Assembly: GCA_005406025.1 (NCBI GenBank)
Contig: BGZK01000141.1
Coordinates: 496,001 to 560,000 of the forward strand
Origin: Eumeta japonica
Taxonomy: Eukaryota; Arthropoda; Insecta; Lepidoptera; Psychidae
DNA length: 64,000 nt
Direction: 5' to 3'
Positions 51,388 to 61,836 of the stretch are shown here, piece after piece. Position 1 is the stretch's first letter; every line of letters starts with the position of its first letter. Both the position numbers and the translations under genes were made by a program. Under the pieces are notes generated by a model. The model was given only the letters and a program-made list of their open reading frames with translations. It was not told the origin of the DNA and searched no databases.

Positions 51388-52580
51388 ACCGCCGCTCCGC
51401 CCGCTTGTAGATAACGAATTCCTTCAACTTATATATCGACCAATTACCATAATTAATTATGACTCTAATGCCATTCCGTTCCCGGTCGTGTTCGCGAAGC
51501 CAATTTATATCACTCTCGATTCTGAACCCGGTCTTGATTTAAGTAGTTTCAAGTTCTGATCCCACTTTCGATCTCAGTCCCGTTCTCAATTCTTATTTCT
51601 TCTTGTTCCGATTCCGGTTACGATCTTGTTTGATTTTAATTTTGTTCCAATCGTCGATTATGTTCTCGGTCGGGTCCTCTACTTTGAATCTTCCCCAGTC
51701 TCGACTTTCGATTTCACGTTTTGTCCCGTTTTCAATTTCATTTCCGTTATCGACCACAGTCCAATTTGGATAAAATCGGGGCAAATTCTAGTATCAAAAT
51801 ATTTTTTTACTATACTACTGGGAGATAATGTTGCCTTATACGAGTAAAATAATTTTTAGAATATGTAATAACACAAATAAATGTTAAACAAATGTGCAGA
51901 TAAAGCCAAAGCGAAAATGTAATCGTCTATTTTACTCAAGGAGTTTCTTATTAATGAAGTAATTCTTAGCATCGATTTAATAATTCGGTTCAATAGTAAA
52001 AATTCGCATACAACGTAAAGTACCAATGTTAGTTCCTTTTTCAGAAATCTTCCCTATTTGCAAGTAGAATATGTCGCCAGTTCAATAGTAATTGTAAGAT
52101 AAGTTCAAGCACCCAAAAAAGAAACAAGTAAATAAATATTCATTTTTATACAATTCCTATCCCCCAAACTAGTTGTGGAAGATGCATCTCACCAGTTTTC
52201 TAAGTTGTACCTTGCTATATAAAAAGTTTCATACCAAATTCAGTCTGCCTCAACTCCAATAAAAAGCAAATTATTCACAGATCAAAATTTTCTATAGATT
52301 TTTTTCGTTGCTATGCAAATTGGTCAAGCCTTCTTGGGGATTTGATTTGATTGAGGAAGTCTTTTTCACTGACTTTAACGAAACACCTTTTAAATTCCTT
52401 TAGGATACAGTAACAGTTGTTATGTTATTCCGTAGGAACCCTGTATTTTTCCGGAATAAGAAGTAGCTTACGTGATATTCCAGACCATAATCTATATCTG
52501 TGCCAAATGTCATTCAAATCCGTTCAACCGTTCTGGAGTGATTGAGCAACAAACATCCACCCAACCTTTCGTATTTATGC
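51388..52580 (+). repeat. Minisatellite-bearing dispersed repeat, copy 2
   Basis: The head (CCGACCGCCGCTCCGCCCGC at 51387-51406) is followed by a long CCG/GATT array at 51475-51750. The common tail runs at about 52430-52580 ('ttttccggaataagaagtag', 'attccagaccataatctata', 'ccaaatgtcattcaaatccg', 'gtgattgagcaacaaacatc'). The minisatellite is open on both strands at 51593-51847, which are artefacts. The two copies abut, so one likely inserted at the end of the other. Confidence 0.7.
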
Positions 52581-52584
52581 TAAT

Positions 52585-52830
52585 TTTAATCTTATCGAGA
52601 TCAAGGTCAAGGAGCTTGAATCATAACCCCACGCTGGTTCAGTAAAGGTAACGACCGTCCACGCCGACGCGATGACAACGCACGGGGCCTGTAGCTGAGC
52701 GTGCTCTCTGAGGCACAGCGAGTGGTTTAATTTGATCGTTTCGCCCGTGGTTAGGACGAATCGGTACTTTCTGCACTGAAGTCGATGCTCATAACCTAAA
52801 TGAACTACCACCGCACTTTTTATGAATATA
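52585..52830 (-). other. GC-balanced block open on the minus strand, unidentified
   Basis: The C-terminal half of a 141-codon minus frame (52575-53000) lies here and reads CRKYRFVLTTGETIKLNHS then QAPCVVIASAWTVVTFTEP. This looks more protein-like than other frames in the window. However, the N-terminal part of that frame is made of transposon terminal sequence (52974 onward), so the full frame cannot be a native gene. Acceptor-like AG sites exist near 52798 and 52776 (minus), but no convincing donor follows. I do not recognise the peptide. It is an old exon fragment or chance. Confidence 0.2.
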
Positions 52831-52973
52831 AGTTTTTTAAATATTGTATTATCAAGAGAATTTTGACAGCTAACAATGCAAACAATGTTCGACTTCTTGT
52901 TATTGATATTCATTGTTGTCGTAGTTATTTGTTCATTTGGTAGGAATGGTTTATAATTGGTAACATAATAGTA

Positions 52974-54074
52974 GGGGAGCCCAAGAGGGGATTTCGGCAT
53001 TTACTCGAGCGCGGCAGATTAACATAAGGGGGCATCCTTGTACCCTGTTGAGTACCTCCAGCAAATATGAGCCCCATGTATATCGCCGCCCGTCAAGGAT
53101 AAGGAATCAGATTAGTAAAAAAAAAGGATCATTCGAAATTCTCGAGCGCATCAGAATAAGGTAGGGCGAGTTAATTACATGCTAAAAAGTGTATATTCCA
53201 CTAATCTGACAATTTGCGAGTTACATAATGAAGTGGGAGGCTTACAATCATACAAAAAAAACGTCATCTCGACATTCTCAAGCGTGGCTAAATTTTTTTT
53301 TATTTTGTAGGAAATAATTCAAGGATGCGGAAAACATATAATCTGACGATTTCCCCAAGCCGAAGTAACAAAAATTCATCGATAAAGTTTAATGCGTGCA
53401 GCTGCGTGTTGTATGTATTCCCCTCTGCGCGCCTTTATACCCCTCTGAGGACGAAATAAATAAAAGTATTCTATTTAAAAAAAACATACACTTTTTTTAT
53501 TAGCATGCTATTTCTCAAGCTTTTCAATTAATCACGATCAATGATTTAAAAAATTAGTAATTTATTTTTTAATTACCTATCAGATTAGGCGAATCCCTCC
53601 AGATAATCGTCAGATTAAGAGACAGCACGTCTAGGTTATACAGATGGACCATATATATCTTAATCTGACGCGCTTGAGTATTTCAAAATTGCTATTTCTT
53701 TTTTTGCACATTCTAATAATGGCCGCGCGTTTGCGTCACAAATCGTCAGATTATTATACAAGAGCTTCTTTTTAGGTTCCTTAACATCCCCTTAGAAAAT
53801 CTGACGCGTCCGATAATTTTTTTTTTCATTTTCAACTCTTACATACGACTACCCCCACCATGGAAACAGATGAATATACTTACATTTTTATAAATACGTA
53901 GGACATGGATGTTATCAATATCTTACGCGCTCGAGTATGTCTATGCAACAGTTTTTTTTTACATTTTTGAAAATGTATAGCGGCTTCCCCCACCGATGAA
54001 AAGATATGTATTATATGACATTTTTTTCTTCTATGACGCCCGAGTAAATCCCGATTTGGCATCGTGGGCTCCCC
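52974..54074. mobile_element. 1.1-kb non-autonomous TIR element with mirrored subterminal modules
   Basis: The ends GGGGAGCCCA (52974-52983) and TGGGCTCCCC (54065-54074) are perfect inverted repeats flanked by TA on both sides (52972-52973 and 54075-54076). Weaker complementarity extends to ATTTACTCG (about 52999-53007 and 54042-54050). Inside, a module close to TACTCGAGCGCGTCAGATTA recurs. Forward copies lie at about 53002-53021, 53139-53158 and 53274-53292. Reverse copies lie at 53661-53680, 53807-53825, 53919-53937 and 54031-54048. Half-modules (TCAGATTA or its complement) occur near 53107, 53203, 53341, 53580, 53609 and 53744. No transposase frame is present. Such arrays are usually transposase-binding sites. 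The superfamily is not determined; TA duplication fits Tc1/mariner-like integration. Frames at 53880-54095 and elsewhere inside are artefacts. Confidence 0.8.
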
Positions 54075-54076
54075 TA

Positions 54077-54835
54077 TTATAAAGCAATGAAACACCTAAT
54101 TGTTAATTAATCAATAAAATCAAAGCAAAAATATCTATTCCGTAGGCAATGAATGGAATTACACTTGAAATATGTTATTAATGGATGGACATTAACATTA
54201 GCACACATTCCAAATGCTGATTGACCTTTGAGAAGAATGGGCAAAAAATTGAAGAGTTGTTCTTTTTTGCTCATAGATACAGATATTGAATAATTAATAA
54301 AATTAGTATAATATTTAGAAATGACATGACACAACGTGATAGCCAAGCAGTTCAATCCTTTTTTTATTAACATTCCTACGCGGTATAATAGCCCTTGCTA
54401 TATAATATTTTTAACGACAAGTTAAATTCATAAATAACAAATTTTTAATTTCAGCTGGGATGTTATAAAAGCGCTCCCATTGCCCCTTAAATGATTTGTT
54501 AATTTTGCTGAGTCAAGTTTTTATGAATAGCAAGGTCGTATTTATGTCTAGTGTTAATATCATCATACATTTCGCTCATTTATTAAAACGATTCAAATTT
54601 CTCTTGACATATACCACGTTTTCGTATATGTATTGTGACGTTACAGTTAAAACATTTTTTTTTAATTCTTCTCCGAGAGATGCCTTTGGCCGCAAATTAT
54701 ATGTGCCACGAATAACCCGCTTCTGTGGCACAAAAATTGTGTTAATATCAGCGGCATGACCCCATAACAAAATTCCATAGACAATTCGAATGTAGAACTA
54801 TGTTAATAATACAAACGTTTCTGAATCACCGCTGA
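54077..54835. other. ReepA intron 1: no feature recognised
   Basis: AT-rich. Overlapping frames at 54107-54373, 54496-54759 and 54576-54770 are on both strands and have no recognisable motif. Confidence 0.5.
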
Positions 54836-55380
54836 GCCGTTATATTCTACGGTTAACTAAATATCGATTCGCCGTCGTCCGCATCGGTATCATTGCTATC
54901 CAGTCGTGATATCATATTAGTCTGACGCCTTTATCGCGTGAAACAGTTACAGACACCTGGTTCGGACGCTCGTGGGCGGCCGTCGATTTCACAAACTCCT
55001 GTAGCGCTCCGTTGGCTATTGAGAACGTGAATTTTTACGCGTTCTTGAAGGATGCTTTTATTGTTGTTTTCATGATGTTCCGATACAAATTACTCGTCAA
55101 CGTATTATGTGCAAACGTACAAAAACGTAGACACGGAATCTACAAGAACGTAAATATAACAAAGAACAGACAGTGGCTGTCTGTAGGCACGTGACAGTTT
55201 TATGCGCGATGCAGAATATTGACCACATGATTGCCGTGGTTTATTTATAAGCCAGCCCCGCCGGCCGCCGGCGGTCGGGATGGATGGCCTTTTATTATTG
55301 TTTAACTCGTCTTCAGTATGAACGACCCGATCGGACGAGGGTCGGCCAATTGCCGGAGATGCACTTTGTGTTGTCACCTA
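54836..55380. promoter_or_regulatory. Two GC-richer intronic blocks, enhancer-like
   Basis: About 54840-55020 has CpG words, an E-box CACCTG near 54954 and ATCGAT. About 55230-55370 contains gccggccgccggcggtcgg followed by CCTTTTATTATTG. Both are non-repetitive and lack splice-bounded coding. The frames at 55012-55194 and 55105-55377 (minus) are not convincing. They are candidate intronic enhancers for ReepA or a neighbouring gene. Confidence 0.35.
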
Positions 55381-56359
55381 TTGCCACGACTAAGGTTTAA
55401 ATATTATGTTATAAAAAAATGAACGCTATTTATAACGATGTTGAAAATTTTCAAACAATATTTGCATGTGAACTCTTGAGTAGTATAATATTTGAGAGCC
55501 TGCAAAGTTTAAATAGGAAATGCGATTTTAAGGTTCTATATCTGACGACATAGAGAACCCTAAAAACGTAAGTGTGTATATAGCGAATAAAAATTATCTC
55601 AAGTATGATGTGTAAATATCAATACTATAAAAACATTTTATAAATTGGGTTTTATTAAATAAATAAATATATGAACTTCAAATATTCAATCCACATATAC
55701 ACAGTTCATCATACTGTGTTTATTATTTTTTCGAATCCTGTAAAAAATGTGCCTGAATGTGATTTTTCCATATTAAAAGACAGGCATACATATTAAATTC
55801 AATGATGACGACATTTAAGCCTAACCTCTTTTATTTCAAGCGTAATACTTACCTCGTCAATATTTTAGGATACCATGCTTAAAAAATCAAAAGTACATTA
55901 GATATTGCAACATTATTAAAACTCAAAAAATCTTTTGTTTTGTATATTGTGTGTGCTGTATCATTAAAATTTGAATGTGTTCATTTCATACATTCAATAT
56001 CTAAAATATTCCTTACATTTTAGCTGCATTAATTTCAAACTCACATCTAAATAATGTGTGGATACATATAACGCTGCCTAGTTTGCAAGTTTTAAATTAT
56101 TGGTCATTATAGAAAGACCAGATATATCTCATTGAAGTTTAAGACACAATATTTTTAATTGACCTCTCTTTAATTCTTCGTAAACTGATGATCCGGCTCA
56201 CCTTATTATGCATGGACGGAATTCTAAGGCGAATTAATAGTATATTGTAAGGAACTCTATGTCAGCACGTCGAACTCGCATTTCACCGGTGTTTTAGCTT
56301 ATAGCCATTAAAATTGTACAGGTAAAAACTTAATGACCGAGTATTTATTTCAACTTCCA
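55381..56359. other. ReepA intron 1: AT-rich, small repeat remnant
   Basis: Near 55528-55566 'taaggttctatatctgacg' and 'agagaaccctaaaa' may be a scrap of the repeat found at 45 kb. Nothing else is recognised. Confidence 0.45.
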
Positions 56360-56990
56360 GTCACATTGTAAAACACATTATGACTCTGTCTACCCGTTTG
56401 TTCGTTTATAACTCGAAAATTACAGGTCCCATTCGCATGATTTTTTTTAAAAGATATACGATATCTGGCCAAGTTTCAATATAAATTTTGTTATGATTAA
56501 ATGACCTAGATAATTAGCAGTAACCATTTTAATGTATCAGACGCAAGAGAAATCGCAGCAACTCTGGTAGCCATTGGTCTAATCGACCAATTTTTTAATT
56601 AAAGTATTTTATCTGACCAGGTCTAAGTATATATTTACTAACAGTTGGTAACTTAAAGTAATGAAAATAAAAAAAACCATAGCAGCACTAATCTCAAGAA
56701 AGACTGGTCTGAACAACATATATTTTTTTTCTGGAAATGTAAAATCTATATCTGGGCAGGTTTTTAGTATGCTTTGGTTATGAAACCCTAGACCTAACCT
56801 AGAGTTTTGAGTAACAATTTTAGTGCCTTAAGCCAGAAGAAAGAGATCGAAAACGGCAATTGCATCAAGATCGGTTTAGCATTGATTTATAGGTTGTGAT
56901 TCAGGTTGTGATTATAATAATGATCAAAATTTCGATTATGATTATTATCCACGCGGCCGAAGCCGTGGACAAAAGCAAGTTAAATGTAAA
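56360..56990 (+). repeat. Dispersed lepidopteran repeat, 'cacgcggccgaag' tail
   Basis: It starts near 'gactctgtctacccgtttgt' and 'cgtttataactcgaaaatta' and ends with CCACGCGGCCGAAGCCGTGG followed by ACAAAAGCAAGTT (56950-56982). That tail matches the '...cgcggacgaagtcgcgggcaaaagctagt' ends common in Lepidoptera. There is no coding. Boundaries are approximate. Confidence 0.55.
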
Positions 56991-57950
56991 AGCACCTTAA
57001 ATGCCTAACCATTGATTTACCTATTATATTTTACAATATGTATAAGAAATTAAAATGAATAACAACATATTGTCATTCACTAACACAAGGAGGTTATCAT
57101 GTACTTGGCAATGAAACTAAAGTCGTCTCGCTCCACTAATGCCAAAGGACATTTCAATCATAGGCGCGACTATAATCCGAATCTGTTGAGGTGGTTACTG
57201 AATCTGTGACAGACAAAGTAATCATTTGTCATTTTATTCGATCAGTTTGTTCGCCGTGTCGTCACCAAACTCGTCACGCATTATGAATCTCTGTTTTGAA
57301 CGTTTCTATAGGAACGGGGACTCTTGTGGGTAGAGATGTTTTTTATGAGTGTATTGAAGTATTGTTTTCCTTCACAATCGTGTTATGAAATTCGTCTAGC
57401 TATTTTACACAAACCAGTGTTGTTTAATTTAGTCACACTTACGATGTCGATAGGTAGCCAACGTCGTGTCGATATGATTTCAATAAATATTCATTTATTA
57501 ACTATTGATTGTGACGATCACGCTAAAACTGTGACGACTGCCCACGCCGGCCTACTCGTTTGGCGGTATATTGTTTTTTGACCAGTTCAATCAACTTGAA
57601 CGGGTCACCAACGCGATCAGTTTCATCGATACAGTTTATTGGTCAATCTGACTAGTTTCCTTTTAGGAAATTCTCGTTGCCAAACTGCACCGCATTAAGC
57701 TATAAATATATTTTAAGTTTATTGAAACTATTTTTTTTTATAAATCGCAGTTTTCGGTGACCTCATTCTGTGAATGCCTTTGCTGTTTTTCAATCACGCC
57801 TACATGTAGAGTTTAATTATTGTTGTCTTATTTATACTCGTATGGACATTCATATAGGTAACACGTTTGTGAAAAGTATAATGCAAGCTTTGTCTATGGG
57901 CTGTTAGGATAAATAAAAAAAAAACAAGTAGCAAATAGTTAAACGGTGTG
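56991..57950. other. ReepA intron 1: GC-balanced block at 57090-57290
   Basis: The non-repetitive block at about 57090-57290 resembles other putative regulatory blocks. The plus frame at 57324-57581 (85 codons) has no recognisable domain. The rest is AT-rich. Confidence 0.4.
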
Positions 57951-58209
57951 AAGTTTTAAAGTGATCAAGTAACCGTGACGTTTTGACACTGGCCAGTGTT
58001 CACCGTCAGACGCTGTCAACTGCAGTGACAATAGCGCGCGGACGTGTCTCGCGCCCTAATTCGACGAAACCAACAAACGGAAATTTCAAAGAAATCTAAC
58101 GTACTCGCATACTCGCTTCTCGATGCGTCGACAGGCGAAGTGTTGAGATTCACGACGAAATATTGAAACGAAATTCGAATAGATGGTTTAACAAGAGCCG
58201 CTAGCGAGG
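57951..58209 (+). promoter_or_regulatory. ReepA: Putative second ReepA promoter / alternative 5' leader
   Basis: CpG-rich DNA (gcgcgcggacgtgtctcgcg, tctcgatgcgtcgacaggcg) lies immediately upstream of exon 2. It includes a 14-bp palindrome ACACTGGCCAGTGT (57986-57999). A two-codon upstream ORF ATG GTT TAA (58183-58191) lies in frame with the ATG at 58210 and provides the preceding stop. CpG enrichment is unusual for ordinary intron sequence upstream of an acceptor in this window. A start site here is inferred. Confidence 0.45.
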
Positions 58210-58317
58210 ATGCTGTCTCATCTCATCGTGTATCCGTTTTGCAGATTGGTATTCGGAACACTGTACCCGGCTTACGCCTCATACAAAGCTGTACGGACGA
58301 AGAACTTGAAGGAATAC
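58210..58317 (+). CDS. ReepA: ReepA alternative first coding exon (read-through form of exon 2)
   Basis: ATG at 58210 (A at -3) opens a frame reading [12 protein letters not shown] that runs straight into [10 protein letters not shown] of exon 2, in the correct frame and without a stop, up to the donor at 58318. If transcription starts in the CpG-rich leader just upstream, the acceptor would be skipped. The product would then have a different hydrophobic N-terminus from the MISSIISRLVI form. Alternatively this in-frame continuity is chance, since only 12 codons are involved. Transcript evidence would be needed to choose. Confidence 0.45.
58245..58317 (+). CDS. ReepA: ReepA coding exon 2
   Basis: This 73-nt exon is preceded by TTTTGCAG and followed by the donor GTAAGT. 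Its first base completes the split ATA codon from exon 1, then it reads [16 protein letters not shown] and RTKNLKEY. This is the hallmark TB2/DP1/HVA22 start: the first hydrophobic hairpin arm, the GTLYPAY turn and the basic YKAV(R/K)(T/S)K segment. In other REEPs the next residues are VKWMMYWI. I find no such exon in the remaining 5.7 kb, so the gene continues beyond the window. Exon length and phases fit the coding length between the equivalent residues of REEP1. Confidence 0.95.
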
Positions 58318-59155
58318 GTAAGTAACTTATCATGTAGTCCGATTTATGTCGTTAAGCTTCCATAATTATAAATAAGCGCCTCACGTAATAATTCCATGTT
58401 TTGGCCAGATAATTTGCTTTTGCGACTATTTTAAAACACTTTTTTTTCTAATTACAATCGTAATTATGAAATACACATATTCAATACATTTTTTAATATG
58501 CTGACATTCATTAATTCGAAGTAGTATTTTAGCGTCTAATGTCGATTTCTTTTATTGATTTAGTGTTTATTGGATACTTACATAAGTATTATATGAAAAA
58601 AGTGCATGTATATTTGAGGTTGTATTTCCGGTACACCGTATTTTGAACATGGCTCTGTCCGTACTTCTATGGAATGTAAATGGTGAAAATTATTTGCAAA
58701 AAAAAACAAAAATTAAATTTTAGTTTTGTGTTAGACGGACAATGTTGACAAAATCGTAATTTATCACTTACTACCTATAAGTAATAAGTGGCTCAATCTA
58801 ATATCACACTCGAAGCGTAACAAGTTATAGTTGCCAACCAACGCGCGATATTTCCAATGTACTCTCTATAACTAATTTAAATTGCATGAATTTTAAGGAA
58901 CTTACATTTAAATAGTGCACATTCTAAGTTACCATTATTATACGTACCTGTAACAAAATCAAAAAGTTAATACGTCTCAATAAAATTGTCATAAAATTAT
59001 CTAAGTCTTAGCTGAAACCAGTTATTATAGATAACCTTACGAAGAAGCAGCTAGAGAGGACAGAATCGACTCAAATACATATTCGAGAAACGCGTGAATA
59101 TTATATGATAACGTGTTCAAGTAAACTATAATAATAATAGTATAATATATATCAA
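58318..59155 (+). other. ReepA: Start of ReepA intron 2
   Basis: It begins with GTAAGT. AT-rich, with no further exon or recognisable element. Confidence 0.65.
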
Positions 59156-59159
59156 AAAT

Positions 59160-59480
59160 TTACGTCTATTTCCCAGCAGGGTAGACAGAGACCATAGATT
59201 TCCCACATGGTTCGACCTTTGTATATCTCTCTTGCTTCATTGACATCCATCAACTCTTATCATGCAAGCTCGTCGGTTTTGGTGCTCAAAATTTCACCCT
59301 TTTTTAATATTCCATCAATTTACTCTATAAAGTATTTTCTAGGACGACCAATGCCGACCTTTCCATTACACACATTCTCTCTATAAATTTGTTGTGTCAA
59401 TCTACTTTTATTAATCCTTTCCAGATGGCCAAACCACCACTACATACCTTTTTCTACTCTAGTCACTATGTCTTCTTTCA
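59160..59480 (-). pseudogene. LINE 3' coding fragment (non-LTR retrotransposon)
   Basis: The minus strand, read across frames, gives WFGHLER-like and NKSRLTQQIY-like segments (about 59410), GKVGIGRPRKYFIE (about 59345), ILKKGEIL and LMDVNEAREIYKGRT-like segments (about 59240), and ends near a 'CLPCWEID' stop region. This order (WFGHLERM, GRPRKS, LMDVDEAR) matches the C-terminal end of a LINE reverse-transcriptase ORF that is frequent in Lepidoptera. The copy is 5'-truncated and frameshifted. The plus sequence 'tcccagcagggtagacagag' is its familiar signature. A short AAT run follows at about 59490-59508. Confidence 0.65.
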
Positions 59481-59699
59481 AACCACACTACAACAATAAT
59501 AATAATAAGTCTGGTTATCCATGACGGCTGAAAAAAGAAGGGTTTCGGTGGTCTTATCGATATTAGACTTTTTTTATTCCACAGTATCCTCTAAACACCA
59601 GAAACTAATTCTGTGTATTAAATTTGTGCGGTATCGCTATAAACGCTACAAAATTAAAAATAAAACTCAACTGCCCAAAATAATAGATATGTACATGGT

Positions 59700-60925
59700 G
59701 TATGCCAAAAAAAAACAAGATGCTCAAAAATTATATATATTTTTATTTATTATTAATATCTATATTTTCAAAGTATTCACCCTGAGCTAGTATACACTTT
59801 TCCATGCGTTTAAACCACTTGAAAAATACTTTTGACAACTATTTTTTAGATACCTCAAAAATTTCGAAATTATAGGGAGCCAAGTGCATCTTTGCTCTCA
59901 AGTCTCTTAGTTTTAATTTTTTTTTTCAATTTTGGGGAACAAGTAAAGATTTACCTTTGGGGAACAAGAAAACTGCCTTTCGAACGAGCGGTAAAGTGTA
60001 AATTCGCAAAAAATTATGACGTATTTCAAGTGTTATTTTGTAACCTATGAAATAAAGATAATTTAAATTTGATCGTATGATGCTAAGTCAGAGGGATGTA
60101 TGTGGTGGGTGAGGTAAAATAGACTCATTTTTTGTATTAAAAAAATGAAGTGTTTTGGTGGAGCGACGCGGCGTTGTCGTGATCCGGAATCGTGACTTCA
60201 GTCGCTTAACACACCGACCTGATAATACTGTCCGGGCACAAATTGTCACATAACACTCAAATTTTAATTTGTTTTTTTATTCTCTAGCGCCCGAGTAGTA
60301 ATATGAACGGTCTTAAAAAAAAGGGGCAACCATATGTTTTTGTTTGTTTGTTGTTATCGTGTTTTGCAAAGCACTGTACGGTGGATTGTCACTTTGTGTC
60401 GAGGTCGTAGTTGAACAGCCATGTTTCGTCGCCGGTATTTCTTATACGTTTTTTTTTCTGGCTTCCGTTCAATTTCTCTATCATAAATCGGCACTAATCT
60501 ACCTGGCGATCAGTTTGTGCGTCACGCGTGTTGAACGACGCTGACGGAGAGAAAGGTGATCGTGAATAATGGTTTCCATCGATGTTGATCCAGCATCGAC
60601 TCCAGTTCTCGCTCAAGCTCTACGTGTGTAATTCTTCGGTTCTCTTGCATCAATTTTTCGACTGCTTTAATATTTCTTGAGTGATTGCGGTTGGCGGCCG
60701 ACCTGTACTCGCTTCATTTTCAAAGCTTCCCCGTCCTCTTTTACACTCAGCAAACCAATTAAAAACTTGCTCATGAACAAGCAGACTCACCAAAAATATT
60801 AATCAAAAATTCAAAATATTCTTGGGTTTTTAAACCGTTTTTGTAATCATAATAAATCATAGCACGAAAATGACGTCAATAAGTTCCATTGTTGCAAACG
60901 AATTTCCATTAGATTCTCACAAAAA
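59700..60925 (-). pseudogene. Decayed mariner transposase (fossil copy 3)
   Basis: On the minus strand, from right to left: FRAMIYYDYKNGLKTQEYFEFL-like sequence (about 60870), the 'SRPTGRPPTAIT' region (about 60700), a STSMETIIHDHLSLR-like segment (about 60580), GDETWLFNYDLDTK (about 60430, with the first catalytic D), DHDNAASLHQNT (about 60170, second D) and KWFKRMEKCILAQGEYFEN (about 59830-59775). This is the complete order of a mariner transposase, with internal erosion around 59860-60130. Stops and frameshifts make it inactive. It differs in sequence from the other two mariner fossils. The plus frames at 59521-59790 and 60344-60544 are antisense shadows. Confidence 0.85.
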
Positions 60926-61836
60926 TAATTATTTTAAACTAAAATATATTTAAATTCAGATATTTTTTCAGACATTTTTAAGTTTTTTACTAAATAACCA
61001 GTATTTACGCTGGTGTATAACGTGTTAGTATTAAATTATTGAGTAAAGAGTATCTAATTTCTTTGGGCATACCATTTGTATTGTAAAATCTGTTGAAGTA
61101 ATTATTAACTTACATGCTTCAATTACAGCATAACGTATCATCTTTATGAATTTGTCGTATAAATCATATTTTCCAAATTAATACATTTGAAAAACATGAT
61201 TTACAAGTCAAAAAGTGCAAAAATATCAAAAGCTTTGAAAAAACTGATATTACTTATTTCCAAATAACTTTTGCAAATAATACTCATTTACTCCGACCGT
61301 TTGTTACTTTGGGGTTGTGCATCTTCTCTTTTCTATACATCACTGATTTCTAATTAGGTGCGCAGTTTTCAAAAAAAAAAAAAATAACATTTACGTATTT
61401 TTTATCAAAAATACTAAAGATTGTGTACTAAACTTTATTTCTCTCGTTTACTCATTTCGTCGATACTGCGCTGACGATACGTTACTGTCTGATCGCCTGT
61501 AAGTACTTAATTTCAGCTTTTCTAAGGAAACGAATCGTGGGACGTGCACTATTAAATTTGTCAGAAAATAAAATTACAAATTCCAATAACATCGCTCTGT
61601 GTAGCTACACTCTAGTCCTCGGTTTGAACGCTTCAGTTCCTCCGACCTCCACTTGTATTTCCTACCTTTGCGGGTAACGTTAGAATGCTGTTTATTGCTA
61701 TTGTCTTTGTGGCTACTTATTACGATATATAAAGATAGTATATTTATTACTCAAAAAACTTGGCAAATGCGCTTCGAACGCGTACACAAGTCGCTGTCGT
61801 GAACTACAAAAACTGCGATGACATATATTTTTAACT
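60926..61836. other. ReepA intron 2: no feature recognised
   Basis: AT-rich with GC-balanced patches at about 61450-61500 and 61590-61680. The minus frame at 61713-61949 has no recognisable motif. Confidence 0.5.

Larger units (their letters stand above)
39508..58244 (+). other. ReepA: ReepA intron 1 (about 18.7 kb)
   Basis: It is bounded by GTAAGT at 39508 and by a pyrimidine-leaning tract ending TTTTGCAG at 58244. The two exons join in frame. The intron carries most of the mobile DNA in the right half of the window, plus several GC-richer islands (41.64-42.30, 46.70-46.87, 49.69-49.87, 54.84-55.38 and 57.09-57.29 kb) that could be regulatory. From 39.5 to 41.6 kb it is plain AT-rich sequence with nothing I can name. 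Confidence 0.85.

Noticed and set aside
52575..53000. 141-codon minus-strand frame, the longest in the window
   Set aside because: Its N-terminal codons lie in the TIR element that begins at 52974, so it is a chimera of transposon and flank. Only the inner segment is kept as a low-confidence note.
59521..59790. 89-codon lysine-rich plus frame
   Set aside because: It overlaps the antisense of a mariner C-terminus and flanking AT-rich DNA; no motif.
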